Shown one piece after another: positions 46,252 to 58,479 of a DNA stretch of 64,000 nucleotides. A model generated the notes under the pieces. That model ran no database searches and was not told the origin of the DNA. It was given only the letters and a program-made list of their open reading frames with translations. Both the position numbers and the translations under genes were made by a program. This stretch comes from Clavelina lepadiformis. Its lineage: Eukaryota > Chordata > Ascidiacea > Aplousobranchia > Clavelinidae. The DNA lies in the NCBI RefSeq assembly GCF_947623445.1, contig NC_135246.1, positions 11,825,856 to 11,889,855 of the forward strand. Reading direction: 5' to 3'. Each line of letters begins with the position of its first letter. Position 1 is the stretch's first letter.

Positions 46252-49200
46252 TTACATCTTTTGCTGTGAGAACTCACCCTTAGGTAAAAAAAGTGTCTGC
46301 AGTTAGTTATTTGTTTTAATGAAAATGTTCAATAATCACTTTAAACCAAACTTACCTGATTCCCAGATGATAAAACATTGCTGGTAAATTGAGTGTTCTG
46401 AAAATTAAAAAAAAATGAACTACACATGCAAACGAGTGGATTAGAATCGTTTACTCACCATAAATTGCTGTGGATTGTTTGAAATTGGATTTTGAGCAGG
46501 ACCTGTGTTACCAAGTTGATACATGTAAGGTGGAGAACCAGCTTGTGTAACAGTACCCAGTTGTGGCTGTCCAGTGTAAACTGATAATTAAATTAATACA
46601 ATTTGCGTAAACATATAGAACACAATAACTGCAACGCTTTTCATCTACTAGAACCTTTATCTTTAGACAGAGGAAGTCTTTGCATGACTTAAACGTAGTG
46701 ATGTTTAATTGTTTATATACATGTTTTAACAAGTTGTATTAATGAATACAAGCACAAAGTTAAGTTGACATTTTATCATTCTCTTAAAATACTCAATACT
46801 GGCCATAATGAAATCACTTTTCAGAAATTTGTAGTTATGTGTGTCGTTTAACTTGATGCATCTTTGTATTTTTTTAAATGTCGTATCAGGAACTGAATCC
46901 ATCTATCTATCTCAGAGTGAACATTACTAAAATTATGTTGCTGGTCGTACCATAAGAGACAGGTTGTCCAGGTATCACATTGGCAGTCATCGGTCCAGAA
47001 TATCCAGTAGAAGTGATAATTACTTGTTGTTGTTGTTGCTGCAAATATTCAATGCATAGAGATCAACTTGTTACATTTCCACATGTATAACACATAAAAT
47101 TTTCAATCAATGTACATACCCCTGATGAAGAACAGCAGGATGTAGGAGCACAGCAATAGACCGAGTGAATAATGGCAATTACAAAAGCAGTAAATGAAAA
47201 TACAGTCTGCATAGAGTGGAGTCCGATGGGTGTGGTCTACGATAAAACATAAAAAATATCTAATTAAATCAATAGAATTATAAATATTCTAAACTAATTT
47301 AATACGGTACTATGCCAATTTTTGAATAAATGTTTGATTTGCTTAATATGTTTTTATCAAAATTTTCTTACATAATAAAAACAGTTCCAGTCATATGGAG
47401 AGCAAGGACCACCGTAGGAAAAATATATTGCTGCAGCTAGTTCTATTCCAAACATGGAAGCAGCAGCCAAAGCAGAAAATATAGTCATTGTCAAAGCAGC
47501 AACAATCTAAAATTTATGAAACTAGAACACTTGTATAAAATTTAATGTTACTGATATAAAAAATTTAATAATTATCACTATCCAGATATTTAATGTCCAG
47601 TTTTTATATTGATGGAAAAGTATGAATTTTGTGTATCTTGTTACTTAAGAAATAGAGCAAAACTCACTATATTGTAAATCGGTTTCTTTGCAGAGATTAC
47701 TCCCAAAATTCCAGATACCATAAACTGTGACAAATGAAAACTATTAAAGCAACTATCTTCCCAAAATGACAATAACAAAATAATAATCATTTTGGTAAAA
47801 AGTTTATTTGTTTGCATTTGTAAGAGTATGTAAGTAAGCTAAAACAATATAACGCGGCTTCATACAAAAAAATTTACAATAATAAAAATGTTTTAAAATG
47901 TAGCCTACTATAAAGCACATTTCTGTCACAATATTTAGTAAATCACAAATAACAGTCTTCTAAAGGCTTTATTGATAACTTGACAGTTGGCAATGTAGTA
48001 CAAAGAAAAGTTTTCCAACGCCCAGTCAAGTCATGTAAATTTCTCAGTAACATTTTCTGTTTAGAATATTATAAATTTGAACGAACTAGGTAACTTGGGC
48101 TCAGTGTTCCATGTAAGAAGCGCAGCTACGCAAATGTGCAGTTCCAGCTTTCGTTTGGACTCTTAAATCTGGTTTTCGCACACATTTCATTAATCCTTAT
48201 AAAAATTTCAAATACAAAAACAACAAACAGCCCATTTAGTCTGTTTCAGAATGTAAACTCCTTGTTGATTACCATGTATATTCCCTCTCGCATAAAAGCC
48301 TCCCATTTTAAAATAGGCTTTCCCTGGTGTATAAACCCACTCACTTTTTTTCTCTTCTGAAAATTATTTTGCGTCAAAGACGAAATGGCCTTTGCATTAA
48401 CGTATTCCAAATTGTGCGCTTTAATTTTTTCGTTTACTATTGCAGTTATAATGATCCATACGAGCACAGCATGGTAATTTTATTTATCGTTTTTTTTTTG
48501 CCATTAGCATGGCTATTCATATAGAATGCTAATGCATTTTAAGAGGCAATTGCTTAACATTTGCGCAGAGATCCACTAGCGTCTATAGGGAGAGGGCATT
48601 GGGCCATGGCCCATCTCACAAAACTAACGTTTTTAGGGCATATGCTTGTTTATGTTTTCAGTTATTTTTCCACCACATTTTCTTGTTTATGAATACTTAT
48701 CAGCTATAATCTATGAAAAAACATATATTAGGCAGGTGTATAGGATTTCAAAATTGTCGTATATGGCCTTACAAAAACTGTTGTGCGCAGCGTTTCAAAA
48801 TTGAATACCATAATATGGCAGCAATTGTATGTATAAATATGTGAATACATTTTATTTCAAGACATTTTAAAGCAATTTTTGAGCCAAAAAATTTTTTGTG
48901 CTTTGGACGGTTAGGCACATGGTTTTTAGCTTTCTTTTAAAAACTTTTGCCCCACCCCTCTTAATGCAATTCTAAATACGCCACTGCTGAGAACTCTGAA
49001 GGTTTGTTGTGCAAAGTGGGCAACAAAGATAAATGAACTTTTTACATGTATCCAACATCTGCCAATCATTTGTTGGCAGAAAGCCAAATGAATTGCGATA
49101 GCTAAAGTAGTATCGTAAATGCTGTAACATGATAACCATTAACAAAATAAGTCAATAGTGAAAAACGCCTCGCTGATATATTTATTTCATCTGTTATATT

Positions 49201-52200
49201 TTTTCTTTTAATGACATGGAAATCTGACACAGTTGCAAACCTTTATGTGATATACAGTATTTAGTTTCATTGTACTCTTGTTTCTTTACAAAACCGTTTC
49301 ACCAAGGCACAAGTAAATTTCTTGTGTTACTTGACTATTTTATAGCAACAATTTTTCGGCTCATCCTCAAAAATTTTTGCTCAGTAAAACTAAAATTTGC
49401 TAGGTTAGAAAGTTTCTTAGTGCAGTGTTTCCGAACGTATGGGTCGTGACCCAAAGTTGGGTCGCCTGATAATTCTTCTGGGTCGCTTGTTTTTTGTAAA
49501 TATTTCCAAAGCAATAAAACCAAAATGGAAAAAGCCTTTGGAAACTTATAGAGTTAGACAACACAGATAATTGTAAAAACAAGTACATAGGCGTCTTATC
49601 GAGGAAAGCTGGTAAGAGTGACGTGTGTCATACGTCACATTATTACCCCTTAGTTGCATTTTTTTCAACAACAAACTCTCGTAGCGGTGAAGTTTTGAGC
49701 ACGTGGAAACTGCAGAGTGATTTCATACAAAGCACTAAGACAGACCAGGGCAATAACGCACAGTTGAAAACGTTATTGAAAGTTAAATCATAAGTATTTT
49801 GGGTTTTCAGCAAACCCTTAACTTCCAGCACAATTCCAGATTTGTAATTGCTTGATTTTAGACTGAAAGGAAGATGGCAAAACGATCATATAATGAAGTT
49901 TTTCTTAAATTTGGTTTTACTGAATTGGATGGTAAACCAAAATGTATGATATATTTGAAAGTTCTCTCTGCCGAGTCCATGAAGACAAACAAGTTGCGTG
50001 AAGCCACTTGGAAAAAATCATCCAAATTGTGTTAACAAGCCTGCTGAATTGGATGAATCCACAGATATTGCTGGTCTGCCTTAGCTTTCTATCTTTATTC
50101 GCTACATCCACAATGCAGCTGTATCAGATGATTTGTTATTTTGCGAAGCATTAAAATTGCACTCGAAGGGTGAGGATATTTTTCAAAGCCGGAATAGTTT
50201 CTTTACAGAGTACTCCATTCCTTGGAATAAATGTGCTGGAATTTGCACAGATGGTGCAGCAGCATGCACTAGCTTCAAGTCTGGAGTAGTAAAACAAATC
50301 AAAGACATAGCACCAAGTGCTGAATGGACACATTGTTTTCTCCACAGAGAAGCCCTTCCTGCAAAAAATTATCACAAGAACTGCACAAAGTGTTAAGTTC
50401 CGTTGTAAAACGTGTGAATTTGATTAAAGCAAGACCATAAAATCAGCATGTAATTTCGTTTTTGTACACCGACTTGGATGCTGATTATAAAGCATTGCTG
50501 CTGCTGCACACGGAAGTGCGATGGCTACTAAGAGGTCATGTTCTGAAAGGTGTTTGCGAATTGTTGTCTTCCTGAGGCAAAATAATATTGTTGCATTAGC
50601 TGAAAAGTTTTGTCAAGAAAATTTCAATGCAAAGTTTACTTATCTTTTCGATATATTTGACTCTCTGAACAGTCTGAATTTTTCTATGCACGGCGCTGGT
50701 TTCACATTAATTGATCACTCCGCTAAAGTTGCTGCTTACTACAAAAAATCATGCTCATTGTCTGGAAAAGCTATATGGCTCAAGATGAATGTGATATGTT
50801 CCCTAAACTAATACACTATAAATGTGAAAAGAAGTTAATATTAAGCAAACCATAATCCGATGACCGGAACAGTTCGTCCAAAAGTTTGTGCACTATTATG
50901 GTGAAACCCCGGTGCCTACTAATGAAAATGATTGGATGATTGATCCATTTGGTAGTGCAGATCTGCCTCAACTACCCCACCATGTTGCAGACGTTGGAAG
51001 CAACAAATCGTATTACTTTTGGGTCCTTAACACTAGAAGGACGGGGCGCGTCAATTGACGCATTTTCAACCTAAGTGCATCTATAACTTTTAAGTGGTGC
51101 ATCGCACAACCGTGATATTTCCTGACTTTTCCTACATTAGTGTTAGGTAACTAACCCATGAATATGAAGTTTTTATTTTACCGGTAGAGATAATTAACAT
51201 GGTCACTACCTAGAAGGACGAGGTGCGTCAATTGACGCATTGTTACTTCACAGTACAAAAACCAGTTCTCGCAATAGAGAGCATCGTTTTCTTTCTGCTG
51301 ATAATTACAGGTTTATCGAATTAGGTTACTGCTGGCGTGATAGGAGGGCGCAACTTCCCTGTGAAGAGTTTGTGGGGGAAGTCGTGGGGATGTCCGATGT
51401 TTTCCCAAACCATGACAAGAGACAGGTTTCTGGAGCTCATACAATTCCTTCGCTTCGATCTGAAGACGGAAAGGCGTAGGAATCTATTGCATGATAAATT
51501 TGCACTCGCTTCACAACTTAGGAACAGTTTTATATCAAACTGCCAAAAAGCATTTATTCCACAGTGGAAGATAACTGTGGATGAGCAACTATTGCCGTGT
51601 AAGGCACGCTGAAAGTTCATCCAACATATGGCCAATAAACCAGACAAGTTTGGTCTAAAGTTCTGGCTTGCAGTTGACGTTGAAAACAAATATTTATTCA
51701 ACGGTTTTCCTTACGTTGGAAAAGATGACGCAAGGAGCCCCCACGTGAGTGTGCCCACCGACGTTGTACTGAAACTCATGGCGCCGCTTTTTCAAGGAGG
51801 TTACAACGTCACTTGCGATAATTTTTTCACCTCACTTGACCTGGCGTTGCGACTTGCGGAAAAGAAGTGCAGCCTCGTAGGGACAATGCGCCAGAACAAG
51901 AGAGAAGTCCCGGAAGAGTGCAAGAAGAAAAAGGAGTTGCGTGAAACAGAAGTGTTTAGGTACGACGGCCAAACAGCAATTAAACTCACATCATACCAGT
52001 GCAAAGCAGCAAAAAACGTGGCAATTTTGAGCAGTCTACATCTGGACGTCCACGTTTCAAGCGACGAAAATCCGAAAAAGAAGCCTGACTCTATACTCTA
52101 CTATAATGAGACAAAAGTGGAGTCGACGTTTTTGATCAAATGGCACGGTTGTACTCGGTCAAAGCAGCAAGCAGACGATGGCCGGTGCATGTATTTTACA

Positions 52201-54599
52201 ATGTAGTTGATATGGCTCTTATCAACAGCTGGATTATCTACAAACGCGTCTGCCAGAGAAAGATCAGCCGCAGAGAATATATACAAAAGATAGCAGAAGA
52301 GCTTACCGGAAGTGTGGAAGCAATTACTCGCAAACGTCCAGCAGAAGGCGGTTGCGGCCCCAGTACCACGATTACCAATCCAGTTGTCAAACAACGCGTT
52401 ACCTGCGCTACTATCAAAGTGCAGAAATCGTACCACCGAAAGGTGCCAAGACTGTAAGAAAGCGGTATGTGGGCGATGTGCTACCAGAAAGTGCAAATCG
52501 TGTGCTTAGGAAAAGTATTTTTGAGTATGGACTTATAAGTGTTCACTGGTTTCAAGCGTTGTTTCAAACTGAGGCTTGTATTTTCAATGCGATTGCTTTT
52601 GTTAATTAAAATGCACAAAGCGGACATGCGATAGAAGTAGTTTTTTCGGAGCAACAGCACAGTTTTCTCAAAAAAAAACGTTAGATTTGCGCCGTTTTGA
52701 CCTTATGCGTCAATTGACGCACTCCGTCCTTCTAGGTATACGAAAATTGCCGTCCTTCTAGTGTTAAAGAAAAATACACAAAAGATTTTGCAAATACAGT
52801 CGACTCCGCTTAATTCGGACACTTTGGTTACGCTCACTTTTGGCCGAATTAAGCGGAGAAACGGCTTTGTCCGAATTAAGCGGAAAATCAATTGTTCGTT
52901 TCATGGTCATGCATAAAGGCAAAAAACCCATTTAAAATACTGTACTGTTGCGTAATAAATGAATTGCAGCTGCGCTATACCGCAGTAACTGGCACTGATC
53001 GCATAAAACGTCTTCGTTTACTTTAGTGAGCAATTTCACTTTTTGTGCTAAACTTTTCTGTACAATTTTGTCCTACAAGATGGACGCAATTGTACCGAAG
53101 TAAAAGCGACTATGAAGCTGGCACGGCCTTATATGAGTTCATTGTCGATTGTTACTGCATGGATCGTCATTGTTTCACCATAATCACTCATAATGCAATT
53201 GCATCTTGTCTTAAAACGAACGAAGTACTGTTTATTGTGTCATAACCTAACGATGGAATTGCGAACCTGTGTCCGAATTAAGCGGAGAATTGTCCGAATT
53301 AACAGGAGTTTTTTACGTTCAATTTTTACTTTTGTTCCGTTCCCGAGCATTTTGGCCGAATAAAGCGGTTGTCCGGGTTATCCGGTGTCCGAATTAAGCG
53401 GATTCGACTGTATTCACTTTTGGGCTTCCATGTACAAAGTGTATCCGATCGTTTCAAAGTTTGTGATTCAAAAATTGATTCCATTTGCGACAACTTGGCT
53501 TTGTGAAACTGGGTTTAGTGCAATGTGTGTATTAAACACAAAACATCAAAATCAGTTGGAAGTTGAAGCTGACTTGCGACTGTGTTTAAGTAAAGTAACG
53601 CCACGATTTCAGAAAACTCATTGACAGCAAACAAGCACAGCTTTCTCATTAGTGTGATTATGAAGTTTTTTAATAAAAGATTTCAATACATGGAATTGAA
53701 TATGTATGAATATGGTTGGGTCGAAAGATAGTATCAGTTTGATATTTTCTTTAAACTTGGGGCGCTGTGAAAAAAGGTTGGGAACCACTGTCTTCGAGGG
53801 AAAAACTGTTCTGGCTGTTTGCTCACCAAACTGCAACAACTTTTGCACTGAAGAATGTTGTGCAATTATAAGCCATAGTTTAAAATAAAACAATTTCCAT
53901 AATCCACATACAGTATTACAAATTTATCAAAGCGTTAAAAAGTTTCAAGAACTTTCTAAAAAAAAAGTTTGGAACTGGAACTTTTTGAACAGAAATTACT
54001 ATACCAAAAAGATATTGAAAAGTTTTATGTTGGATGGTTACAATGCTTTTGTTTTAATTACATTTGTACCAAAAATTTTTCAATATTCAGTATTTTTGGT
54101 TGAAAAAAAAATGTGAAAACTCTGCTTTGAAATATACTGCTTTTAAAAGTTTTGTTTTGAAAACTTCCAGTTTGAAACTTTTCATCATTGAATTTGCCAA
54201 TCATATCAAAAACTATATTAACATTACTCACAAACACACCAGCCCATAAACCCGAAGAAAGGTATGCATAGCTATCATAGTAGGTGACGGCAAGGGCCAG
54301 TAGTATAATTTGGAAAACCATGCTGAGAACAGCTAAAACAATCTGTGTAATCTGCACACAAAAACAACTTTAACTTAATTTAGCCTTTGTAAATTAAACA
54401 TGTAACATATATTTATTATATGTTAATAATTATAAACAAAAAACATAATAAATATGTAACTTACTCCCAGTTTGTTATATAATCCGGCATATTTCCTTCC
54501 AATTTCCATGTTGGGTGGGTTGTTTATTATTGCAGGTGCCATAACTAGGTTTGGAGGTGGCATAACAACTGAGTTAATTGTAGTTTGCATTGTAGCCAT
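46252..54599 (-). CDS. MS4A/CD20-like four-transmembrane protein, gene B, 9 exons, complete
   Basis: Exons (minus): 54465-54599, 54232-54351, 47668-47724, 47372-47506, 47120-47236, 46951-47038, 46459-46580, 46356-46397, 46252-46296. They total 861 nt, 286 residues. Exon borders and phases are the same as in gene A. Differences: exon 2 encodes 40 rather than 42 residues and is the most changed (loop and TM1); exon 6 has one extra Gln; the last exon reads through the gene A stop position (CAA instead of TAA) and ends three residues later. TM3 (exon 4) and the tail are nearly identical to gene A. Intron 2 is 6.5 kb, against 0.7 kb in gene A, because of nested transposons. All splice sites look intact, so the gene can plausibly still be expressed. 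Confidence 0.82.
48574..48986. mobile_element. Degenerate hAT-type MITE in gene B intron 2
   Basis: Left end CACTAGCGTCTATAGGGAG and right end ...CTAAATACGCCACTG are imperfect inverted repeats of the CAGTGGCGTATTTAG type. Flanking 8-mers CAGAGATC (48566-48573) and CTGAGAAC (48987-48994) match at 6 of 8 positions. The interior is non-coding. It is an older insertion than the other MITEs of the window. Confidence 0.55.
51031..52763 (+). mobile_element. piggyBac transposon, TTAA-flanked
   Basis: Flanked by TTAA at 51027-51030 and 52764-52767. Termini CACTAGAAGGACGG and ...CCGTCCTTCTAGTG form 14-bp inverted repeats. The AGAAGGACG motif is repeated inside both ends (51212-51221 and near 52725), each next to the palindrome TGCGTCAATTGACGCA. 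These subterminal repeats are typical of piggyBac ends. It sits within the decayed hAT element, inside the region coding for the end of its transposase. Confidence 0.93.
51337..52509 (+). pseudogene. piggyBac transposase, N-terminally truncated and broken
   Basis: Frame pieces in order. First WGCPMFSQTMTRDRFLELIQFL...ITVDEQLLPC (51337-51612), with the first catalytic Asp in VDEQLL. Then an in-frame stop TGA at 51610-51612. Then MANKPDKFGLKFWLAVD...TCDNFFTSLDLALRL...GTMRQNKREVP (51628-52206), with the second Asp in TCDNFFTS. After a frameshift near 52120-52140 comes YSVKAASRRWPVHVFYNVVDMALINSWIIYK. After a second frameshift near 52400 comes a C-terminal Cys-rich finger, CQDCKKAVCGRCATRKCKSC. 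The usual N-terminal acidic region is missing. At least three disabling changes make it inactive. Confidence 0.9.
52797..53410. mobile_element. 614-bp pogo/Tc1-mariner-like MITE, TA target
   Basis: The ends are near-perfect inverted repeats about 26 bp long, CAGTCGA(C/A)TCCGCTTAATT..., flanked by TA on both sides (52795-52796, 53411-53412). The CCGCTTAATTCGGAC motif recurs inside the element at both ends (around 52840-52885 and 53272-53300). No transposase domain is seen. CAGT termini plus a TA duplication suggest the pogo/Tigger branch. It lies 30 bp beyond the piggyBac 3' end, within the decayed hAT coding region. Confidence 0.85.
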
Positions 54600-54663
54600 T
54601 ATTAAAGTTTAAAGTTTTGTAACCTTAAACAAAAGTTAACCTAAATATTTGCTGTATCTAAAT

Positions 54664-55044
54664 CAGTGATGTAATGACTTGAGCCATTGACTTCACTTGA
54701 GTCACATTTTCTAATGACTTGACTTGACTTAAACAGCTTAAATGATTTGATTCATAGCTCAATTAGTCTAAAGTCAGGACAATGGTGGCGAAAAAGTAGG
54801 AAGATTTGGGTAAAAAGTTAGATATTTTTCAAAAAATTCACACTTTTCTGACAAAAAGTATCAACCAGATTAATACGGAGACAACTATAACGTTGCTGTA
54901 ACAAATTTAATGAAAGATATAGTGTGACGTCAGAAAAAGTTTTAAGTTAAATGCAATGACTTGAGTCGAGTCAAAGTTTAAAATGACTCATGTCACAATA
55001 CAGATTGACTCGAGTCTGAATAAAAGAACTTGATTACAACACTG
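54664..55044. mobile_element. hAT-type MITE just upstream of gene B start codon
   Basis: The left end CAGTGATGTAATGACTTGAG and right end (complement CAGTGTTGTAATCAAG) form inverted repeats. Flanking 8-mers ATCTAAAT and GTATAAAT match at 6 of 8 positions. Repeats of GACTTGACTT/GAGTC dominate both halves. It starts 65 bp upstream of the gene B ATG. In unit 1 only the right part remains. Confidence 0.6.
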
Positions 55045-56541
55045 GTATAAATGCAGGGTTGCTATTATTTTTAGCAGACTTGTTTAACTTAAGTTGTGCA
55101 AACTAGTATTTTTAATCAACTTGTTCATACAAAAACTTACAAATTATCAAGCTGCTATTTACCAAGTATCAATTTCAAATAATTCTGGTTTCACGTTATA
55201 AAAATTCTTATGTTTCGGGTTTTAAAAGAATTGGTTGTAAGGTTGTATTTTGATATGGATTTGGAGTAGCTTAAACACGCTTTGAATACTTCTTAAATAC
55301 GTTGCATAAGTTTTTGTTAGAAATTTAAACCATCCTTAAATACAGTATAGGTAAAAAACTAGCACTGTTACAAAAAACAGAACACCTTGGACTCGTCGGC
55401 CGAGTACTTGGGTACAACGTGGCAATGCAATTAATGACGTCCCTTAATCATACAACAACTACACAGTGTGGTAGCATTGTTTCAATAAAGTATTGCCTGA
55501 CATTGACTTCCAGTACAAAGAGGGTGACAGCATTGTATAATGCTGAAAAGCATCACTTGGCAAAGCCAGTTTTTATTCTTATTGTGACACTACTGTGCTC
55601 ATAATAACTTTAAAAGATACAGATAGGAACTGAGGCGAAGTGCATGACAACAAAAAAGCTTTTTTCTCATCTTCACTGTCAATGCATTACATGGTAAATA
55701 ACTGATATATGATATGAAAATTTTTGTTTCAGAAGTAAGCACGTTTACTAAAATTATCCCTTGCTGAGACCTTTCATTATCTTGATCAATAACGGATTAC
55801 AGTTCATGATTGACAAATGATTATGAAATCAATGAATAGGTTATTTCAAAAGTATAGAAAACTTTGTGAGTACAAATTGTGATGACATCTTGTAATTTAA
55901 TATAAAACAATGATGATTGTAAAATAGGAATGTACATAATTATCTAATTAACTTTGCATCATTTTATTGTATTTAAGTGGTTTGTATCTGTTTATTGTCT
56001 ATATGTAGCGGTATGTACCAGTGAAAACAGGTGAGAGTTAACCATAAAAAAATGTGTTTGTTAAGTTATGAGTTGGTTGCTAAAATTTCCTTCATACTAG
56101 GGTTGGATTATTTGGTTTTGGTTGATCAAATTTCAATAATCAGATGATCTTAAATTTGCCAAATTTAAAAATAGACTAAAAACAAAATAAAAAATAATTA
56201 AAAATTTGTGAGTTTATGTATTTATTTATGGTCTTTTTATATCAAATCAGTTAGCCAATTTTACAATCTACTTATTGTGTTTAACTGAAGGTTAGGAAAT
56301 AATGTTACCCTTGCCCTTGCCTTGTTTTTCATTATTCAATTAACAGGTTAGCTAAACCACAAATATTCAAGACCATTGGTTGTCTGGATGGTAAATATTC
56401 ATTGATATCTGAACTAATTTTTAATTCATTTTAAATTTAAGTTAGCTGTAGTAAGTAAGTATGCTAAATACAACAACACAATGCCAGATGCTGAGTATTA
56501 GGCGAAATTCTATACGTGACCAAAATATAAAGTAATAGAAG

Positions 56542-57174
56542 TGTAGTGGCCTGGGAGGCACTTTTAATACCATTATATCATTCGTGGGAAAGTATTCGCC
56601 AGTTATTTATTGAAATGTTGTTTGTTGATGAAACTGCAATTGTCGCTTAATATTTGGAAACTTTCTCTAAATAACTTCATGTGAAAGCGCCGTTTAGTAC
56701 GTTACCAGGTGATTTCATAACATCCAAGTTTTAACTGTAAATAATCCCCATTGCCCAACGCTTATTTTATCGTTCGCGCATTCTGAAATATGTGTGTATA
56801 TTGTGTTGAATATTTCCGCTCACATCGCTCCGCTTTATAAACTCGAGCTGATACGCGAGTAACCGCGCAGACAGAGATACAGAATCGTACAAACGTATTA
56901 CGTTAGTCGTGTTAATTGTAATTCGTTAGACATGTTTTAAATGGTGAATGCTAAGTTTGAGATTGTGTCATATTCGGAACCTGTACAGTTCCTACAATAA
57001 AGGATCGTTTCTGATAAACTGTATCTGTAATAACGTAAGAGCTTTCGGCTAGTACAACGTTAGGTTAGAGAATTCTAACCGCACGCAACCACGGAGTCAG
57101 ATCATTAATTCGGCAGGTAAATTAAGTCCGAATATCATAAGTTAAGACTGACAAACAGTGCAACAACCTCTGCA
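56542..57174 (+). repeat. 5' LTR, full length (633 bp)
   Basis: Begins TGTAGTGGCC and ends ACCTCTGCA. It contains AATAAA at about 56995, in the part shared with the right LTR. The first 275 bp have no counterpart at the right end. Confidence 0.85.
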
Positions 57175-57409
57175 TTTTGGTGACCACCGACGTTGACCCG
57201 ACGTGTTTCAATGAAGCTGGTACTGCTAACTTTATTCTTGTAAACAAACTGATTTAACAACAACGACAGCAATAGCTCCAGCTTAAAGTAGTTCAGTTTC
57301 TGACGGAGATGACGAAGACGACGCTACAACCTCTTCTGCCACATTCAGGACTTCTCGGACTGGTTGCAAAATCCTTCCACCGAAACGTTTCTCTGATTAC
57401 AAACACAAC

Positions 57410-58156
57410 ATGTTCATTTGTTTGCTGCTTACATGTTTCGCTTACATTTCCGAAGTTCTCACTACTTTCAACGAAGAGAACAAGTTCCTACATTGTCAAC
57501 TCACGAAGCTGATTGGCACACTCTACAAAGCAGTTGGGAAGATTTTCCCTACTGAGATACTCTCTTCTACTCTTGGACATCAAACCATGGGTTCCAGCCT
57601 TGGAGATTTTATGTCCAGAGCAACATGTCACTCTATCAACGGTACCGTTTTACCGTCACTTGCGTACCGCAACGCGTTTAGCCAACGCCCTCTCATCCAA
57701 TATCGCGATCAAAACGGCCACAGTCAATACGACCAACTCATTTCAGACAACATTGTCTTACCGGGAGTACATCTGCTGGAATCGTATCAACCAGCGAGAA
57801 GTTTTGTCTTCCGAGTTCTGGGACACACTGTCCTTTATCACAACTACACCTTATCGCACGAACATGTGCAGGTGCACCAACTCAACTTACCTTTGTCGAC
57901 TATACACATCAACTACAATGCTCCCGACTACGAGAAGATTCTCAACGAGCTACCTGACTCCGACTCGTTCACTGACCTTCAATCGCTGCTCAGCTCTATG
58001 TCTGAAGCCAACCTGCTTATGGAGAAAATGCGACATGTCATAACAAGTCTTACTACAACTGATGAAACTGTGATCAACGGCTCCTACGTCGCAGACACAT
58101 TCGCGCACGCCGCAAAACAAACGCTCACATCGCTCCGCTTTATAAACTCGAGCTGA
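57410..58156 (+). pseudogene. Open frame of the LTR element, possibly truncated envelope-like
   Basis: A 248-codon frame. Its first residues after the ATG are hydrophobic and signal-like (MFICLLLTCFAYIS). Three or more N-glycosylation sequons are visible (NGT, NYT, NGS). It has few Cys and no membrane anchor near its end. The frame continues directly into the right LTR and stops there, so the original C-terminus was removed by the deletion. The same frame is open upstream back to about 57287; it is acidic and ends in a stretch (RTSRTGCKILPPKRFSDY) that resembles the tail of a retroelement Pol protein. This would place the frame where an envelope gene usually sits, after Pol. The envelope assignment is an inference from position and signal-like start, not from a recognised domain. 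Confidence 0.4.
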
Positions 58157-58479
58157 TACGCGAGTAACCGCGCAGACAGAGATACAGAATCGTACGAACG
58201 TATTACGTTAGTCGTGTTAATTGTAATTCGTTAGACATGTTTTAAATGGTGAATGCTAAGTTTGAGATTGTGTCATATTCGGAACCTGTACAGTTCCTAC
58301 AATAAAGGATCGTTTCTGATAAACTGTATCTGTAATAACGTAAGAGCTTTCGGCTAGTACAACGTTAGGTTAGAGAATTCTAACCGCACGCAACCACGGA
58401 GTCAGATCATTAATTTGGCAGGTAAATTAGGTCCGAATATCATAAGTTAAGACTGACAAACAGTGCAACAACCTCTGCA
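58122..58479 (+). repeat. 3' LTR, left-truncated (358 bp)
   Basis: Matches 56817-57174 without gaps and with three base differences. It lacks the first 275 bp of the LTR, so the deletion that removed the interior ran into this LTR. Confidence 0.9.

Larger units (their letters stand above)
49423..53790 (+). pseudogene. Decayed ZBED5-like hAT element, host of nested insertions
   Basis: The left end CAGTGTTTCCGAACGTATGGG and the right end (complement CAGTGGTTCCCAACC) are hAT-like. Flanks TCTTAGTG and TCTTCGAG match at 6 of 8 positions. Plus-strand pieces of transposase appear in order. At 49874 comes a start with MAKRSYNEVFLKFGFT and a damaged BED finger (second Cys replaced by Tyr). Around 50130-50395 is CAGICTDGAAACTSFKSG...WTHCFLHREAL. 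Around 50490-50800 is LHTEVRWL in broken frames. At 53413-53624 is FWASMYKVYP...TTWLCETGFSAM...LRLCLSKVTPRF. Stops and frameshifts are many. Without the two elements inside it the length is about 2.0 kb. The right end of the same element survives in gene A intron 2 (about 41640-41789), so it predates the duplication. Confidence 0.8.
56542..58479 (+). mobile_element. Internally deleted LTR retroelement
   Basis: Flanked by GAAG (56538-56541 and 58480-58483). The uninterrupted site is visible in unit 1 at about 44415-44430. The element starts TGTAGTGG and ends CTCTGCA, the usual TG...CA. The left LTR is 56542-57174 (633 bp). The right LTR keeps only its last 358 bp (58122-58479). The two differ at 3 of 358 positions, so insertion is recent. 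TTTTGGTGACCACCGACG directly after the left LTR looks like a primer binding site. Gag, protease and reverse transcriptase are absent. The interior carries one open frame. Confidence 0.9.

Noticed and set aside
52101..52496. 131-codon minus-strand frame across the piggyBac element
   Set aside because: Antisense shadow of the transposase, which has clear motifs on the plus strand.
57513..58043. 176-codon plus-strand frame overlapping the LTR element's main frame
   Set aside because: It is a shadow in another phase; the longer frame has the signal-like start and continues further.
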